Notes: generated from the letters alone by a model not told the origin. 24,642 nt of DNA from Candidatus Kaiserbacteria bacterium RIFCSPLOWO2_01_FULL_54_13 (GCA_001781685.1 MFLZ01000003.1:5985-30626), one strand, 5' to 3'; positions 1 to 6,874 are shown, counted from the first letter of the stretch. A program made the numbers and translations.

Positions 1-169
1 CGCTTTCAATCCTGGCTATTTTTGCCATGATTCCCTCAGGCAGCTGGTAATGTCTCTCCTGCTCGGCAAATTTCGCGAGCACAGCGTCGCTCATGGGAAT
101 TGCAGCAAACACCGTCGAAGCCATAGCAGCTGCGATAAAGCCAATAGCTAGCGCCATGCGCATTTGCAT
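1..169 (-). CDS. Exported lytic transglycosylase (SLT-like), N-terminal part only
   Basis: The gene runs off the left edge of the window; 56 residues are visible. The start at 169 gives a short N-region with Arg4, a hydrophobic stretch (residues 5-20) and a likely signal-peptidase site after STVFA (about residue 22). The mature part then reads DAVLAKFAEQERHYQ followed by LPEGIMAKIARIES. That last string matches the start of soluble lytic transglycosylase domains, where the Glu of the IES motif is the general acid that cleaves the glycan between MurNAc and GlcNAc. ATG codons at 163 and 157 are alternative starts. The start at 169 is preferred because a TATACT -10 element ends 6 nt before it, a spacing repeated across this window. 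The call is an inference from one motif; the rest of the domain cannot be seen. Confidence 0.6.
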   Translation of the reverse strand, partial: MQMRMALAIGFIAAAMASTVFAAIPMSDAVLAKFAEQERHYQLPEGIMAKIARIES

Positions 170-181
170 TGATCAAGTATA
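170..181 (-). promoter_or_regulatory. Leaderless-type -10 element before the transglycosylase gene
   Basis: TATACT occupies 176-181 on the minus strand and is followed by 6 nt (TGATCA) and the ATG at 169. Transcription would begin at or beside the start codon. The only -35-like hexamer, TTGATC (203-208), is 21 nt away, too far for a standard spacer. Confidence 0.5.
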
Positions 182-216
182 GCTCGTGTATCACTTACCC
201 CGGATCAAATTTGTTG

Positions 217-232
217 AAAACCCCCCAGGAGG
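217..232 (-). terminator. Weak intrinsic terminator candidate after atpC
   Basis: Directly after the atpC stop the minus strand has a short C-rich/G-rich hairpin (CCTC, loop CTGG, GGGG) followed by TTTT. The stem is only about four pairs, one of them T-G, so it is a weak candidate. Its position at the end of the ATP synthase cluster is what supports it. Confidence 0.3.
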
Positions 233-236
233 CACA

Positions 237-482
237 CTACAGAAGAACAACTGCGCGGTTTTCGGATACTTCCAAGACGCCGCTTTCGACGGGAAATGTT
301 CTCGGCTCGCCTGCCGTTTCTCTAACGATAATCGATCCCGCTTTCAGTGTCGTTACGAACGGCTCGTGGTGCGCAAGTACGGTAAGTTCACCGTCGGAGC
401 CGGGAAGTGTTGCCGAGACTGCGGGGCCATCGAAGCGCGTTTCGCCAACAGATGCGATGACGAGGTGGAAGGTGGAAGCCAT
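237..482 (-). CDS. atpC: ATP synthase F1 subunit epsilon, short form
   Basis: Epsilon belongs to the F1 central stalk and couples gamma rotation to the c-ring. The 81-residue product contains only the N-terminal beta-sandwich: STFHLVIASVGETRFDGP, then LPGSDGELTVLAHHEPFVTTLKAG, which corresponds to the usual PG..GE.GVLP.H.P....L..G core. The C-terminal helical hairpin that inhibits ATP hydrolysis in many bacteria (family length about 130-140) is absent. The stop at 237 follows a complete beta domain, so this looks like a naturally short epsilon and not a frameshift. It lies downstream of atpD across a 110-bp AT-rich gap and is the last gene of the cluster. Auto-inhibition by epsilon would have to be missing or handled differently; that is inference. 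Confidence 0.85.
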   Translation of the reverse strand: MASTFHLVIASVGETRFDGPAVSATLPGSDGELTVLAHHEPFVTTLKAGSIIVRETAGEPRTFPVESGVLEVSENRAVVLL

Positions 483-484
483 AG

Positions 485-600
485 CTCAAATTTTCAATTC
501 TCAATTTCCAATTTCCAATGAATGCTCAAATAGATGAACTCCAAATTGGAACATTGAAAATTATTTGAAAATTGATAATTGGAAATTAAAAATTACGATT
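485..600. repeat. AT-rich low-complexity repeat with inverted copies between atpD and atpC
   Basis: The gap is built from repeats of the word TTTTCAATT/AATTTCC, running as CAATTTCC-type words from about 490 to 520 and as the complementary GAAAATT/GGAAATT words from about 553 to 595. The two halves can fold on each other into a long imperfect hairpin. It contrasts sharply with the GC-rich genes on either side. Confidence 0.7.
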
Positions 601-1981
601 GCACTTCTGCAATCGATCCTTTCATATAAAACGCCTGCTCGTTCAGCACATCGTGCTTTCCGTCCAAAATCTCTGCAAATCCGCGCACTGTTTCCTGGAG
701 CGGCACGTATTTCCCCTTCGCGCCAGTGAACGTTTCGGCCACGGAGAATGGCTGCGAGAGAAATCGCTGGATCTTGCGCGCACGATATACGAGCCGTTTG
801 TCTTCTTCTGAAAGTTCTTCGATGCCGAGAATCGCGATGATGTCCTGCAAATCTTTGTAGCGTTGGAGAACACGTCGCGTTTCGTTCGCGACACGATAGT
901 GTTCTTCACCGACGATTTCCGGCGTGAGAGCCGTTGAGCCAGAATCGAGTGGATCTATCGCAGGATAAATGCCGAGTGATGCGAGCTGTCGCGAAAGCAC
1001 GATGGTCGAATCGAGATGCGAGAAGGTCGTTGCAGGCGCTGGATCAGTGAGGTCGTCGGCCGGCACATAGATGGCTTGCACTGAGGTGATTGAGCCTTCG
1101 GTCGTCGAGGTGATGCGCTCTTGCAAGAGTCCCATTTCTTCCGCGAGCGTGGGCTGGTAGCCCACGGCCGAGGGCACGCGGCCGAGGAGCGAAGAAACCT
1201 CGGAGCCAGCCTGCACGAAGCGGAACACGTTGTCCATGAAAAAGAGTACGTCCTTGCCGCCTTCATCGCGGAAGGCTTCCGCCATCGTAAGACCCGAGAG
1301 CGCCACACGTGCGCGTGCGCCGGGAACCTCGTTCATCTGCCCGAAGACGAGCGCGGTTTTCTCCAAGACGCCGGACTCCTTCATCTCATTGTAAAGATCG
1401 TTTCCCTCGCGCACGCGCTCGCCCACTCCCGCAAATACCGAGTAGCCACCATGTTCGGTCGCAACGTTGTTGATAAGCTCCTGAATTAGAACGGTTTTCC
1501 CCACGCCCGCGCCGCCAAAGAGACCCACCTTTCCGCCCTTGATGAAGGGAGCCAAAAGGTCAATTGCTTTGATGCCAGTTTCAAAGACCTCCGCCTTAGT
1601 ACTCTGACGCACGAATTTTGGTGGATCTTGATGGATCGGGAGTCGCTTCGCGCCTTTGGGAGCTTCCTTGCCGTCAATCGGCTCACCAACCACATTGAAC
1701 ATCCTCCCGAGTGCTGACTTACCGACGGGAACGGAGATTGAAGCACCGGTGTCGATCACTTCCACCTCGCGCGAGAGGCCCGCGGTGTCCTGCATCGCGA
1801 TGCAGCGCGCGCGGTTCAATCCCAGATGTTGAACAACCTCAAGCACCAAGGTCCGACCTTGGGAGCCCTTAAGGTCGGACCTTAAAGAGATTTCAAGCGC
1901 ATTCTTGATGGGCGGCAAACCCGCATCGAATCGCACGTCCACGACCGGTCCGATGATCTGCGTGACAAAACCTTTTGCCAT
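593..1981 (-). CDS. atpD: ATP synthase F1 subunit beta
   Basis: Catalytic subunit of the F1 hexamer. All landmarks of the family are visible: the GPVVDVRF start (residues 11-18), SALGRMFNVVGEPIDG (89-104), the P-loop GGAGVGKT (156-163), GERVREG with the catalytic Glu188, the Walker B strand ending FFMDNVFRF (about 247-255), GRVPSAVGYQPTL (267-279) and a DELSEED-type loop (EELSEED) near the C-terminus. The 462-residue length is normal. Residues about 33-44 (roughly SLRSDLKGSQGR) are encoded by a perfect 13-bp-stem palindrome (1848-1883) that looks like an in-frame insertion before the conserved LVLEV strand. The gene is separated from atpG by rdgB, a 114-residue gene and an MNT/HEPN cassette, and has its own promoter candidate. 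The ATG at 1981 gives the standard N-terminus. Confidence 0.97.
   Translation of the reverse strand: MAKGFVTQIIGPVVDVRFDAGLPPIKNALEISLRSDLKGSQGRTLVLEVVQHLGLNRARCIAMQDTAGLSREVEVIDTGASISVPVGKSALGRMFNVVGEPIDGKEAPKGAKRLPIHQDPPKFVRQSTKAEVFETGIKAIDLLAPFIKGGKVGLFGGAGVGKTVLIQELINNVATEHGGYSVFAGVGERVREGNDLYNEMKESGVLEKTALVFGQMNEVPGARARVALSGLTMAEAFRDEGGKDVLFFMDNVFRFVQAGSEVSSLLGRVPSAVGYQPTLAEEMGLLQERITSTTEGSITSVQAIYVPADDLTDPAPATTFSHLDSTIVLSRQLASLGIYPAIDPLDSGSTALTPEIVGEEHYRVANETRRVLQRYKDLQDIIAILGIEELSEEDKRLVYRARKIQRFLSQPFSVAETFTGAKGKYVPLQETVRGFAEILDGKHDVLNEQAFYMKGSIAEVQS
1848..1883. repeat. In-frame palindrome within atpD
   Basis: AAGGTCCGACCTT (1848-1860), a 10-nt loop, then its exact reverse complement (1871-1883). 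The 13-bp stem adds residues between two conserved strands of the beta subunit and keeps the frame. Confidence 0.85.
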
Positions 1982-1994
1982 AAAAGATGCCGGA

Positions 1995-2022
1995 ATGATA
2001 CCAACTCAAGCAAATTCAGCAA
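1995..2022 (-). promoter_or_regulatory. Promoter candidate for atpD-atpC
   Basis: On the minus strand TTGCTG (2017-2022), a 16-nt spacer and TATCAT (1995-2000) precede the atpD start at 1981, leaving a leader of only a few bases. The 160-bp gap between rdgB and atpD makes a separate promoter plausible for the split-off part of the ATP synthase cluster. Confidence 0.45.
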
Positions 2023-2128
2023 GCCCAGTTGTTAAATTTCGGCTAATGTTTTTTGCCGTCAGTGAGACAATACGATCGACAACGCAGTAAAGATTTTAAA
2101 ACTTCGTTTCGAATTCTCAGTAGTCGCC

Positions 2129-2142
2129 TTCGGCAAGCCGAA
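2129..2142. repeat. Hairpin just after rdgB
   Basis: TTCGGC-AA-GCCGAA forms a perfect 6-bp stem two bases beyond the rdgB stop. There is no T-run, so it resembles the other GCCGAA palindromes of this window (for example 22835-22848) more than an intrinsic terminator. Confidence 0.5.
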
Positions 2143-2143
2143 A

Positions 2144-2746
2144 TTATACAAACTGGGCAAGGAGAATTTCACGAGCTTTTGCGAGTGCACGGCCACGGTG
2201 GCTTACTCTGCTTTTCTCCGTGAGTGTCATCTCTCCGCCAGTTTTGCCAAGCTCGTCGCTGAAAAAAATCGGGTCATACCCGAAGCCGTTGGAGCCTCTC
2301 GGCTCATCAACGATGTGGCCTTGCACTATTCCCTCGCACGTGCGGATCTTGTCGCCTCGCTCGGGATCGAAGATTGCAACGACCGCGCGGAACTGCGCTC
2401 CTCGCTCCGCGTACGGTATTCCCGAGAGCTCGGAGAGTAATTTCCGGTAGCGATCTTCATCGCTTCCTTCGGCGTAGCGCGCCGACATAATGCCCGGCCG
2501 CCCCCCTAGCGTATCTACCTCGAGTCCGGCATCTTCGGCAAGTGTGAGCTTGCCGCTGCGTTTTCCAAACGTGAAAGCCTTAATGAGAGCGTTGCCCTCA
2601 AACGTGCTTGCAATCTCTTCGGCTGCGAAGTCCGCCGGGATACCTGCCTGATCGGGACTCACAATCTGAAACGGCATGCCTGCGAGCCCTGCCACGATCT
2701 CCGGCCACTTACCCTTATTCCTCGTCGCAATCAAGAGCTCGCGCAT
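2144..2746 (-). CDS. rdgB: XTP/dITP diphosphatase (RdgB/HAM1 family)
   Basis: Hydrolyses non-canonical purine nucleoside triphosphates (dITP, XTP, ITP) to monophosphate and pyrophosphate, keeping them out of DNA and RNA. Family motifs are in order: LLIATRNKGK with T8, N10 and K13 (substrate site), FEGNALIKA, LAEDAGLEV followed by LGGRPGIMSARYA with the catalytic acidic residues, GFGYDPIFF, and SHRGRALAK near the C-terminus. Starting at ATG 2746 gives the standard MRELLIATRNKGK N-terminus and about 200 residues. A TTG five codons upstream (2761) also fits but adds nothing conserved. It lies in the ATP synthase cluster between the 114-residue gene and atpD, an unusual place for a nucleotide-pool housekeeping enzyme. 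No Shine-Dalgarno sequence is visible. Confidence 0.92.
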   Translation of the reverse strand: MRELLIATRNKGKWPEIVAGLAGMPFQIVSPDQAGIPADFAAEEIASTFEGNALIKAFTFGKRSGKLTLAEDAGLEVDTLGGRPGIMSARYAEGSDEDRYRKLLSELSGIPYAERGAQFRAVVAIFDPERGDKIRTCEGIVQGHIVDEPRGSNGFGYDPIFFSDELGKTGGEMTLTEKSRVSHRGRALAKAREILLAQFV

Positions 2747-2767
2747 GTTTAGAAAACTCAATTACTG

Positions 2768-3112
2768 TCAACCCACAGTAGCAATATCTCTCATGAACCT
2801 AAAGAGCGCCTCCTTCTGGTCTTTGTCTTCTGTCTCTTTCAATACATAGTCCTCGATCCTACGCACCAAAAAATTCCGCACCTGTTGACCAAGTGTCATG
2901 CCTTCGTAGTAAGAGCTCCGATCGAAAATGTCACTAACAAAATCATCGATTGATACATTGAGTGCTTCGAGGACGGCACCTTTGGTGTTTAAGTCAAGTT
3001 CATCGCTAATTTTCGCATTTTCCCTGACGTTACGCGTTAGACTGTCAAGTGCTGACTTTTGAGCAGCTCTTTCTGCCTGATTAATCTTCGAGAGTCTTTC
3101 AAGATTCGTCAT
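2768..3112 (-). CDS. Uncharacterised 114-residue protein, originally next to atpG
   Basis: I do not recognise a family. The sequence is soluble, charged and predicted mostly helical: an N-terminal helix (TNLERLSKINQAERAAQKSALDSL), a central segment (SDELDLNTKGAVLEALNVSIDDFVSDIFDRSSYYEG) and a C-terminal helix rich in Arg/Glu/Asp (VRNFLVRRIEDYVLKETEDKDQKEALFRFMRDIA). No membrane segment or signal peptide is visible. Its ATG at 3112 lies 2 nt after the stop codon (3115-3117) of the duplicated atpG tail. Before the MNT/HEPN insertion it was therefore the gene directly after atpG, probably translationally coupled. rdgB follows closely. An accessory role in the ATP synthase operon is possible but there is no direct evidence. 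Confidence 0.7.
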   Translation of the reverse strand: MTNLERLSKINQAERAAQKSALDSLTRNVRENAKISDELDLNTKGAVLEALNVSIDDFVSDIFDRSSYYEGMTLGQQVRNFLVRRIEDYVLKETEDKDQKEALFRFMRDIATVG

Positions 3113-3120
3113 GACTATTT

Positions 3121-3174
3121 CATCGCCTCGATGCCGGAGGTGATTTCGGAAACTTCGCGCGTGATGGCGGCTTG
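3121..3174 (-). repeat. Duplicated 3' end of atpG (downstream copy, non-coding relic)
   Basis: These 54 bp match 3832-3885 except at 3151 versus 3862, a synonymous Val codon change (GTT here, GTC in atpG). Read in the atpG frame it encodes QAAITREVSEITSGIEAM, followed by a Lys codon and a stop (3115-3117). It is the original atpG terminus, separated from the gene by the MNT/HEPN insertion. Confidence 0.95.
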
Positions 3175-3175
3175 A

Positions 3176-3526
3176 TTAGTTCCTCTTATCATAGAGTTCC
3201 TGTACAGCTGCCTTAAATGACAGGATATCTGTCTTGATGGTGTCCCAAACAGCTTGCACGTCCACCTCGGGATAATCGTGAATAAGAAAATCGCGCATGG
3301 CCGCCGCTGGACGCCAGGCTATCTTCGGATGAGCAGTGCGAACATCGTCGGGAATTCGCTTCGCCGCTTCGCCGATAACTTCGAGATTGCGCACGACTGC
3401 ATCTTGTGTTTTACGATCTTCGGCAAAGTCTTCGAACGACATTCCTTCTGTGTACGTTTCGATACTCGCAATGGCCTGCAAAATGTCCTTCAAATACACG
3501 TTAGGATCGCGCGGCGCGCGGATCAT
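3176..3526 (-). CDS. hepT: HEPN-domain toxin, HepT-like RNase (DUF86)
   Basis: The 116-residue protein has the all-helical HEPN layout and the HepT active-site motif RX4HXY: R78, H83 and Y85 in MRDFLIHDY. The preceding helix RNLEVIGEAAKRIPDDVR is typical of DUF86 proteins. HepT proteins are ribonucleases; in the characterised Shewanella system the partner MntA silences HepT by transferring AMP to the Tyr of this motif, and that Tyr is present here. The gene overlaps the upstream MNT gene by 4 nt (ATGA at 3523-3526), so the pair is translationally coupled with the antitoxin first. The stop abuts the duplicated atpG tail (3174), which marks the edge of the inserted unit. Function is inferred from family knowledge. 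Confidence 0.9.
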   Translation of the reverse strand: MIRAPRDPNVYLKDILQAIASIETYTEGMSFEDFAEDRKTQDAVVRNLEVIGEAAKRIPDDVRTAHPKIAWRPAAAMRDFLIHDYPEVDVQAVWDTIKTDILSFKAAVQELYDKRN

Positions 3527-3801
3527 ACGATTTGCACAGCATCGCGCAGTGCGTGCTCTCGAATGCCAGGTTTTATCATCGAGTACTCTACAAGGTCGAC
3601 TCCTCTCCCAAGCGCATCTTCGAGATCTATCTTCAGGGTCAGAAATTTGAAAAGGCCATAGGGACGTTCCATCTCAACGAGTAGATCCACGTCGCGAGCA
3701 TCCATCTCATTCCGCGCAACCGAACCGAACACCGACGCCCGCTTCACGTGCGCGTTCTTAAGTATAGGAACGGCCCTTTTTTTGACTTCATCAAGAATCA
3801 T
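3523..3801 (-). CDS. mntA: MNT-domain nucleotidyltransferase antitoxin (MntA-like)
   Basis: The 92-residue minimal nucleotidyltransferase has FGSVARNEMDARDVDLLVEM: the GS signature (residues 26-27) followed by the DxD metal-binding pair (D37, D39). A third acidic residue is likely in the strand RGVDLVEYS. Proteins of this type pair with HEPN toxins and neutralise them by adding AMP to the toxin Tyr. The ATG at 3801 is supported by a TATAGT element ending 6 nt upstream, so the cassette carries its own leaderless promoter, independent of atpG. The gene begins 24 nt after the atpG stop and overlaps hepT by 4 nt. The whole cassette lies inside a duplication of the atpG 3' end. Confidence 0.9.
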   Translation of the reverse strand: MILDEVKKRAVPILKNAHVKRASVFGSVARNEMDARDVDLLVEMERPYGLFKFLTLKIDLEDALGRGVDLVEYSMIKPGIREHALRDAVQIV

Positions 3802-3813
3802 GATGTTACTATA
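3802..3813 (-). promoter_or_regulatory. Leaderless-type -10 element of the MNT/HEPN cassette
   Basis: TATAGT (3808-3813, minus strand), 6 nt (AACATC), then the ATG of the MNT gene at 3801. It lies in the short stretch between the atpG stop and the MNT start, inside the inserted unit, so the cassette brought its own promoter. Confidence 0.5.
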
Positions 3814-3825
3814 TCATAAAGTGTG

Positions 3826-4743
3826 CTATCGCATCGCCTCGATGCCGGAGGTGATTTCGGAGACTTCGCGCGTGATGGCGGCTTGGCGGACTTTGTTGAA
3901 GGTGCGCGTGAGATCCTGCGCCATTTCTTTTGCTTTGTCGGTCGCATTCTTCATCGCAACCATGCGCGCCGAGTGCTCGGATGCTTTCGATTCGAGCATC
4001 GCATGAAAAATCGCGATGTTGAGGAGCTTCGGGAGAAGCACGCGAAATACCTCGTCGGGATCAGGCTCAATCGTGTAGACATCGGGCCCTTTCTCAGTTT
4101 CACTTGCCTGTGGAGCATACTTGCCTTTCACTGGCCTAATGTGCTTCACCATCTCCGCCACCATTTCCGTGGTTATCGGCACGATCTGCCGCACGCCCGC
4201 TTCCTGCTCGAAGGTTGAGAGAAAATTCTGGTACGCGACGACGCACGTCCCGATGTCACCTGAGGCGTGCCACTCGAGGATCTTGTCGGTCACCGTCCGA
4301 ATCTCTTCCTCTGAGACGCCATCGGCAACGTTTTCATGCTTTACACGCACATCGTAGCCGCGCGAGGCAAAATAGTCCCCGCCACGCCTTCCTACAGCAA
4401 TCATAACAATGTCATTCTTGGGAAGACCGCGCGAGTGAATTTCCTCTTCCACGCGGCGGATGACGGCGCTGTTGAGGGAGCCTGCCAAGCCCTTATCACT
4501 CGTGACGACAACAAAGCACGTCCTCCCTTTTTGATCGCGCACGAGCGCGTGACGCTCGGCGTCTGCCGTCCCCGCGAGCCGCTTAAGTACGGAGAGCGCT
4601 GCGGCGGCGTACGCGCGGCCCGAAAGTGCGCGCTCCTGCGATTTGCGCATCTTCACGGCCGAGACGGCTTCCATTGCGTGAGTCACCGTCCCCGTCTTTT
4701 TGTACGAAACTATTTTGGTCTTTATGCTTTTGAGATTGGCCAT
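3826..4743 (-). CDS. atpG: ATP synthase F1 subunit gamma, 3' end rebuilt by an insertion
   Basis: Gamma is the rotating central shaft of F1. The N-terminus ANLKSIKTKIVSYKKTGTVTHAM and the C-terminal helix NATDKAKEMAQDLTRTFNKVRQ, then AAITREVSEITSGIEAM, are the two conserved coiled-coil helices. The middle holds the Rossmann-like part (CFVVVTSDKGLAGSLNSAV). The 305 residues are slightly longer than the usual 285-295. The last 54 bp before the final Arg codon (3832-3885) are repeated at 3121-3174. The MNT/HEPN cassette lies between the copies, so the insertion restored a full C-terminus and changed only the final residue (Arg-stop here, Lys-stop in the old copy). It lies 57 bp after atpA, a gap holding a 21-nt palindrome. 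Confidence 0.95.
   Translation of the reverse strand: MANLKSIKTKIVSYKKTGTVTHAMEAVSAVKMRKSQERALSGRAYAAAALSVLKRLAGTADAERHALVRDQKGRTCFVVVTSDKGLAGSLNSAVIRRVEEEIHSRGLPKNDIVMIAVGRRGGDYFASRGYDVRVKHENVADGVSEEEIRTVTDKILEWHASGDIGTCVVAYQNFLSTFEQEAGVRQIVPITTEMVAEMVKHIRPVKGKYAPQASETEKGPDVYTIEPDPDEVFRVLLPKLLNIAIFHAMLESKASEHSARMVAMKNATDKAKEMAQDLTRTFNKVRQAAITREVSEITSGIEAMR
3832..3885 (-). repeat. Duplicated 3' end of atpG (in-gene copy)
   Basis: In-gene partner of 3121-3174, with one mismatch in 54 bp. The 711-bp period between the copies is the size of the inserted unit (one repeat copy plus the MNT/HEPN genes). Confidence 0.95.
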
Positions 4744-4760
4744 GCATTATCAATGTTATC

Positions 4761-4798
4761 GATGTCCGACTTCCATATATGGATGTCCGACATCCATA
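4761..4798. repeat. Palindrome and direct repeat between atpA and atpG
   Basis: GATGTCCGAC occurs at 4761-4770 and 4782-4791. Positions 4778-4798 are a perfect palindrome around C4788 (TATGGATGTC / GACATCCATA). It fills most of the 57-bp intergenic gap. Confidence 0.8.
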
Positions 4799-4800
4799 AT

Positions 4801-6369
4801 TTACTTACCGGCAAAAAGTTCGGGATGCGCGAGGCGGAATTCTTCGAGCGCCTTATTCAAAGCTTTTTTGGTTGCATCAGTAAGTTCCCCGCTCTTCTTA
4901 ATCTCTGCGAGCGTTTTTGCCTGCTGTGCGTCGAAGAATTCCGCGAGCTGCGCCTCCACAGCGGGGACTTTCGCGACCGGCACGTCGGCGAAAAACTTCT
5001 GTCCCGCCGCGTAAAGAATCGCGACCTGCATCTCCATCGCGATTGGCGCGCCGTTCTTCTGTTTCAAGACTTCCACCATGCGCTGTCCGGAGGCGATGCG
5101 ATCCGCGGTCGCCTTGTCGAGATCTTGCGCGAATTGCATGAACGCCTCGAGCTCACGGAATTGAGCGAGTTCGAGCTTCAAGCCTCCCGCGACCGCCTTC
5201 ATCGCCTTTTTCTGCGCCGCAGAACCTACTCGCGATACGGAGATGCCCACATCGATCGCCGGCCGAATGCCCTTGTTGAAAAGTTCGGAGACGAGAAAAA
5301 TCTGCCCGTCGGTGATTGAAATGACGTTGGTTGGGATGTAGCCGGTGACGTCGCCATCCTGCGTTTCGACGATCGGGAGCGCCGTAAGAGAGCCTCCGCC
5401 CTTCTCCTTCGAAAGGCACGCGGCGCGCTCCAAGAGGCGCGAGTGCAGGTAGAAAATATCACCCGGGTACGCCTCGCGTCCCGGCGGGCGGCGCAGTAGC
5501 AAAGAGAGCTGGCGATAAGCAACGGCTTGCTTCGAAAGATCGTCATAGATAACGACAACGTCCTTTCCGCGATCCATGAAATATTCTCCGATAGCGGCCC
5601 CCGCAAACGGCGCTAGATATTGAAGCGCGGCGGGAGCAGAAGCCGGAGCATCCACGACAATCGTGTACTCGAGCGCTCGTGCCTGCCGCAGCTGCTCCAC
5701 GATGCGCGCGGTTTTGGATTCCTTCTGACCGACTGCGACATAGATACAGACGGGGCGAGTTTCTTTTGGCTCGTTCCTCTGACTAATGATGGTGTCGATT
5801 GCGATGGTTGTTTTGCCGGTCGAGCGATCGCCGATGATGAGTTCGCGCTGGCCGCGTCCGATCGGAATCATGGCATCGATCGCTTTAATGCCGGTCTGCA
5901 CGGGGACCGATACCGAGCGACGGTCGATGACGCCGGAGGCCTGCCGCTCCACAGTCATGAGGGTCGTTTTCTTGAAGAGGCCCTTCCCGTCGATGGGCTC
6001 GCCGAGCGTATTAACCACGCGACCCAAGAGCTCCTCTCCAGAAGGCACGGAGAGGACGCGGCCCGTGGATTTCACCGTCATTCCCTCTTCGACTCGCGCG
6101 GTATCGCCCAAGATCGCCGCGCGCACGCCGTCTTCTTCAAGGTTCAAAATGACGCCGTACAGCTCACCATGTGCTTCCATCGATTTCGCGAGCGGCTTCC
6201 CTTTCCCCTCCTCGAAAAGAATAATCTCGCTCATCACCGCCTTGCCGAGGCCGTCGATTGCAACGACCCCGTCGCCCACAGCTGTGACGATGCCAACGTG
6301 CTCACTCACCGCTTTCGGAGCATACTTCTCTATCTCTTTGACGATCTTCTCTACGACGGGGTTACTCAT
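4801..6369 (-). CDS. atpA: ATP synthase F1 subunit alpha
   Basis: Non-catalytic nucleotide-binding subunit of the F1 hexamer; 522 residues, normal length. The N-terminal beta-barrel (HVGIVTAVGDGVVAIDGLG, residues 24-42), LLGRVVNTLGEPIDGKG (114-130), P-loop GDRSTGKT (180-187) and a Walker B strand ending VVIYDDLSK are all in place. So are the PPGREAYPGDIFYLHSRLLERAA segment and the DVGISVSRVGSAAQ region with its conserved Arg finger. The ATG at 6369 is 2 nt after the atpH stop, so translation is probably coupled. A TATAAT hexamer at 6387-6392 inside the atpH end could be an internal promoter, but it lies 17 nt upstream and may be chance. No Shine-Dalgarno sequence is seen. Confidence 0.97.
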   Translation of the reverse strand: MSNPVVEKIVKEIEKYAPKAVSEHVGIVTAVGDGVVAIDGLGKAVMSEIILFEEGKGKPLAKSMEAHGELYGVILNLEEDGVRAAILGDTARVEEGMTVKSTGRVLSVPSGEELLGRVVNTLGEPIDGKGLFKKTTLMTVERQASGVIDRRSVSVPVQTGIKAIDAMIPIGRGQRELIIGDRSTGKTTIAIDTIISQRNEPKETRPVCIYVAVGQKESKTARIVEQLRQARALEYTIVVDAPASAPAALQYLAPFAGAAIGEYFMDRGKDVVVIYDDLSKQAVAYRQLSLLLRRPPGREAYPGDIFYLHSRLLERAACLSKEKGGGSLTALPIVETQDGDVTGYIPTNVISITDGQIFLVSELFNKGIRPAIDVGISVSRVGSAAQKKAMKAVAGGLKLELAQFRELEAFMQFAQDLDKATADRIASGQRMVEVLKQKNGAPIAMEMQVAILYAAGQKFFADVPVAKVPAVEAQLAEFFDAQQAKTLAEIKKSGELTDATKKALNKALEEFRLAHPELFAGK

Positions 6370-6371
6370 AC

Positions 6372-6827
6372 TTATGTGGTCACCCGATTATACCCCGACG
6401 CCTTCGGGTCGGGGCCCCGACGCAAGGTCGGGGCAGAGATGTTTGTCGTAACTCGTTCAAACAAATCAAGCAAGTATTTCTTAAAACTAGCGTCGATTAG
6501 ATGTTCTCTCCCCTCGAGCCTCCATCCGCCGACGAGATTGACATCCGTTTTCACTTCAACATCCTCTGGGGAGACATCCATGTCTCTCAAAAATTCCTTG
6601 ATTTCTTTGTGTGCCATGCGCTCGTCCTTCTTTTGCGCGATAGTCAACGTGACAGCATTCTTACTACTCTCCCGGGCTGCTATGCGCGCAAACGCGCGCG
6701 CAACGCGCGGCAGGAGGCGTGCCCGCCCGTGTCGCTCGAGCGTCGCGCGGAGCTTCGCGACCGCCTCTTTGGGCAATTTCCCTTCTTGAATCACTCTCCA
6801 GAGTGCCCGTGCGTAAGCATCCTGCAT
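6372..6827 (-). CDS. atpH: ATP synthase F1 subunit delta
   Basis: Delta links the F1 crown to the b-subunit stator. Starting at ATG 6827 gives MQDAYARALWRVIQEGKLP, the conserved first helix of the family (usual form: YA.AL......G), and 151 residues. The open frame extends to 6878, but that part overlaps atpF and is made of GTAG/TACG repeat words, so the longer start is rejected. The C-terminal region contains LVGGWRLEGREHLIDASFKKYLLDLFERV, the conserved V.GG......D.S....L...... end of delta. The last 20 residues (PTLRRGPDPKASGYNRVTT) are encoded by two tandem palindromes (6393-6433) and look like an added tail. The stop is 2 nt before atpA. Confidence 0.88.
   Translation of the reverse strand: MQDAYARALWRVIQEGKLPKEAVAKLRATLERHGRARLLPRVARAFARIAARESSKNAVTLTIAQKKDERMAHKEIKEFLRDMDVSPEDVEVKTDVNLVGGWRLEGREHLIDASFKKYLLDLFERVTTNISAPTLRRGPDPKASGYNRVTT
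6393..6433. repeat. Two tandem palindromes coding the atpH tail
   Basis: Two hairpins with the same arms, CCCCGAC and GTCGGGG: 6393-6414 with an 8-nt loop and 6415-6433 with a 5-nt loop. They are read in frame as the C-terminal tail of delta and directly precede atpA. Confidence 0.85.
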
Positions 6828-6830
6828 AGT

Positions 6831-6860
6831 CAGTAGTTCGTAGAGCGTAGAACGTAGTAA
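6831..6860. repeat. Short-word repeat (GTAG/CGTAG) between atpF and atpH
   Basis: The gap reads as repeats of TAGTTCGTAG, AGCGTAG and AACGTAG. The same words recur in the rsmH to ftsL-like gap (16085-16172). It is non-coding on the chosen starts. Confidence 0.6.
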
Positions 6861-6874
6861 TTCAAATGCATATT

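Noticed and set aside
237..482. Frameshift truncation of epsilon
   Set aside because: The beta domain is complete and no helical-domain sequence follows in any frame before the AT-poor gap to the next gene, so a short form is more likely.
4336..5319. 327-codon plus-strand frame across the atpG start and atpA end
   Set aside because: Overlaps two real genes and the intergenic palindrome; composition-driven.
5620..6789. Long plus-strand open frame (389 codons) opposite atpA and atpH
   Set aside because: It is the shadow of two clearly conserved genes, has no recognisable domain and spans the boundary between them.
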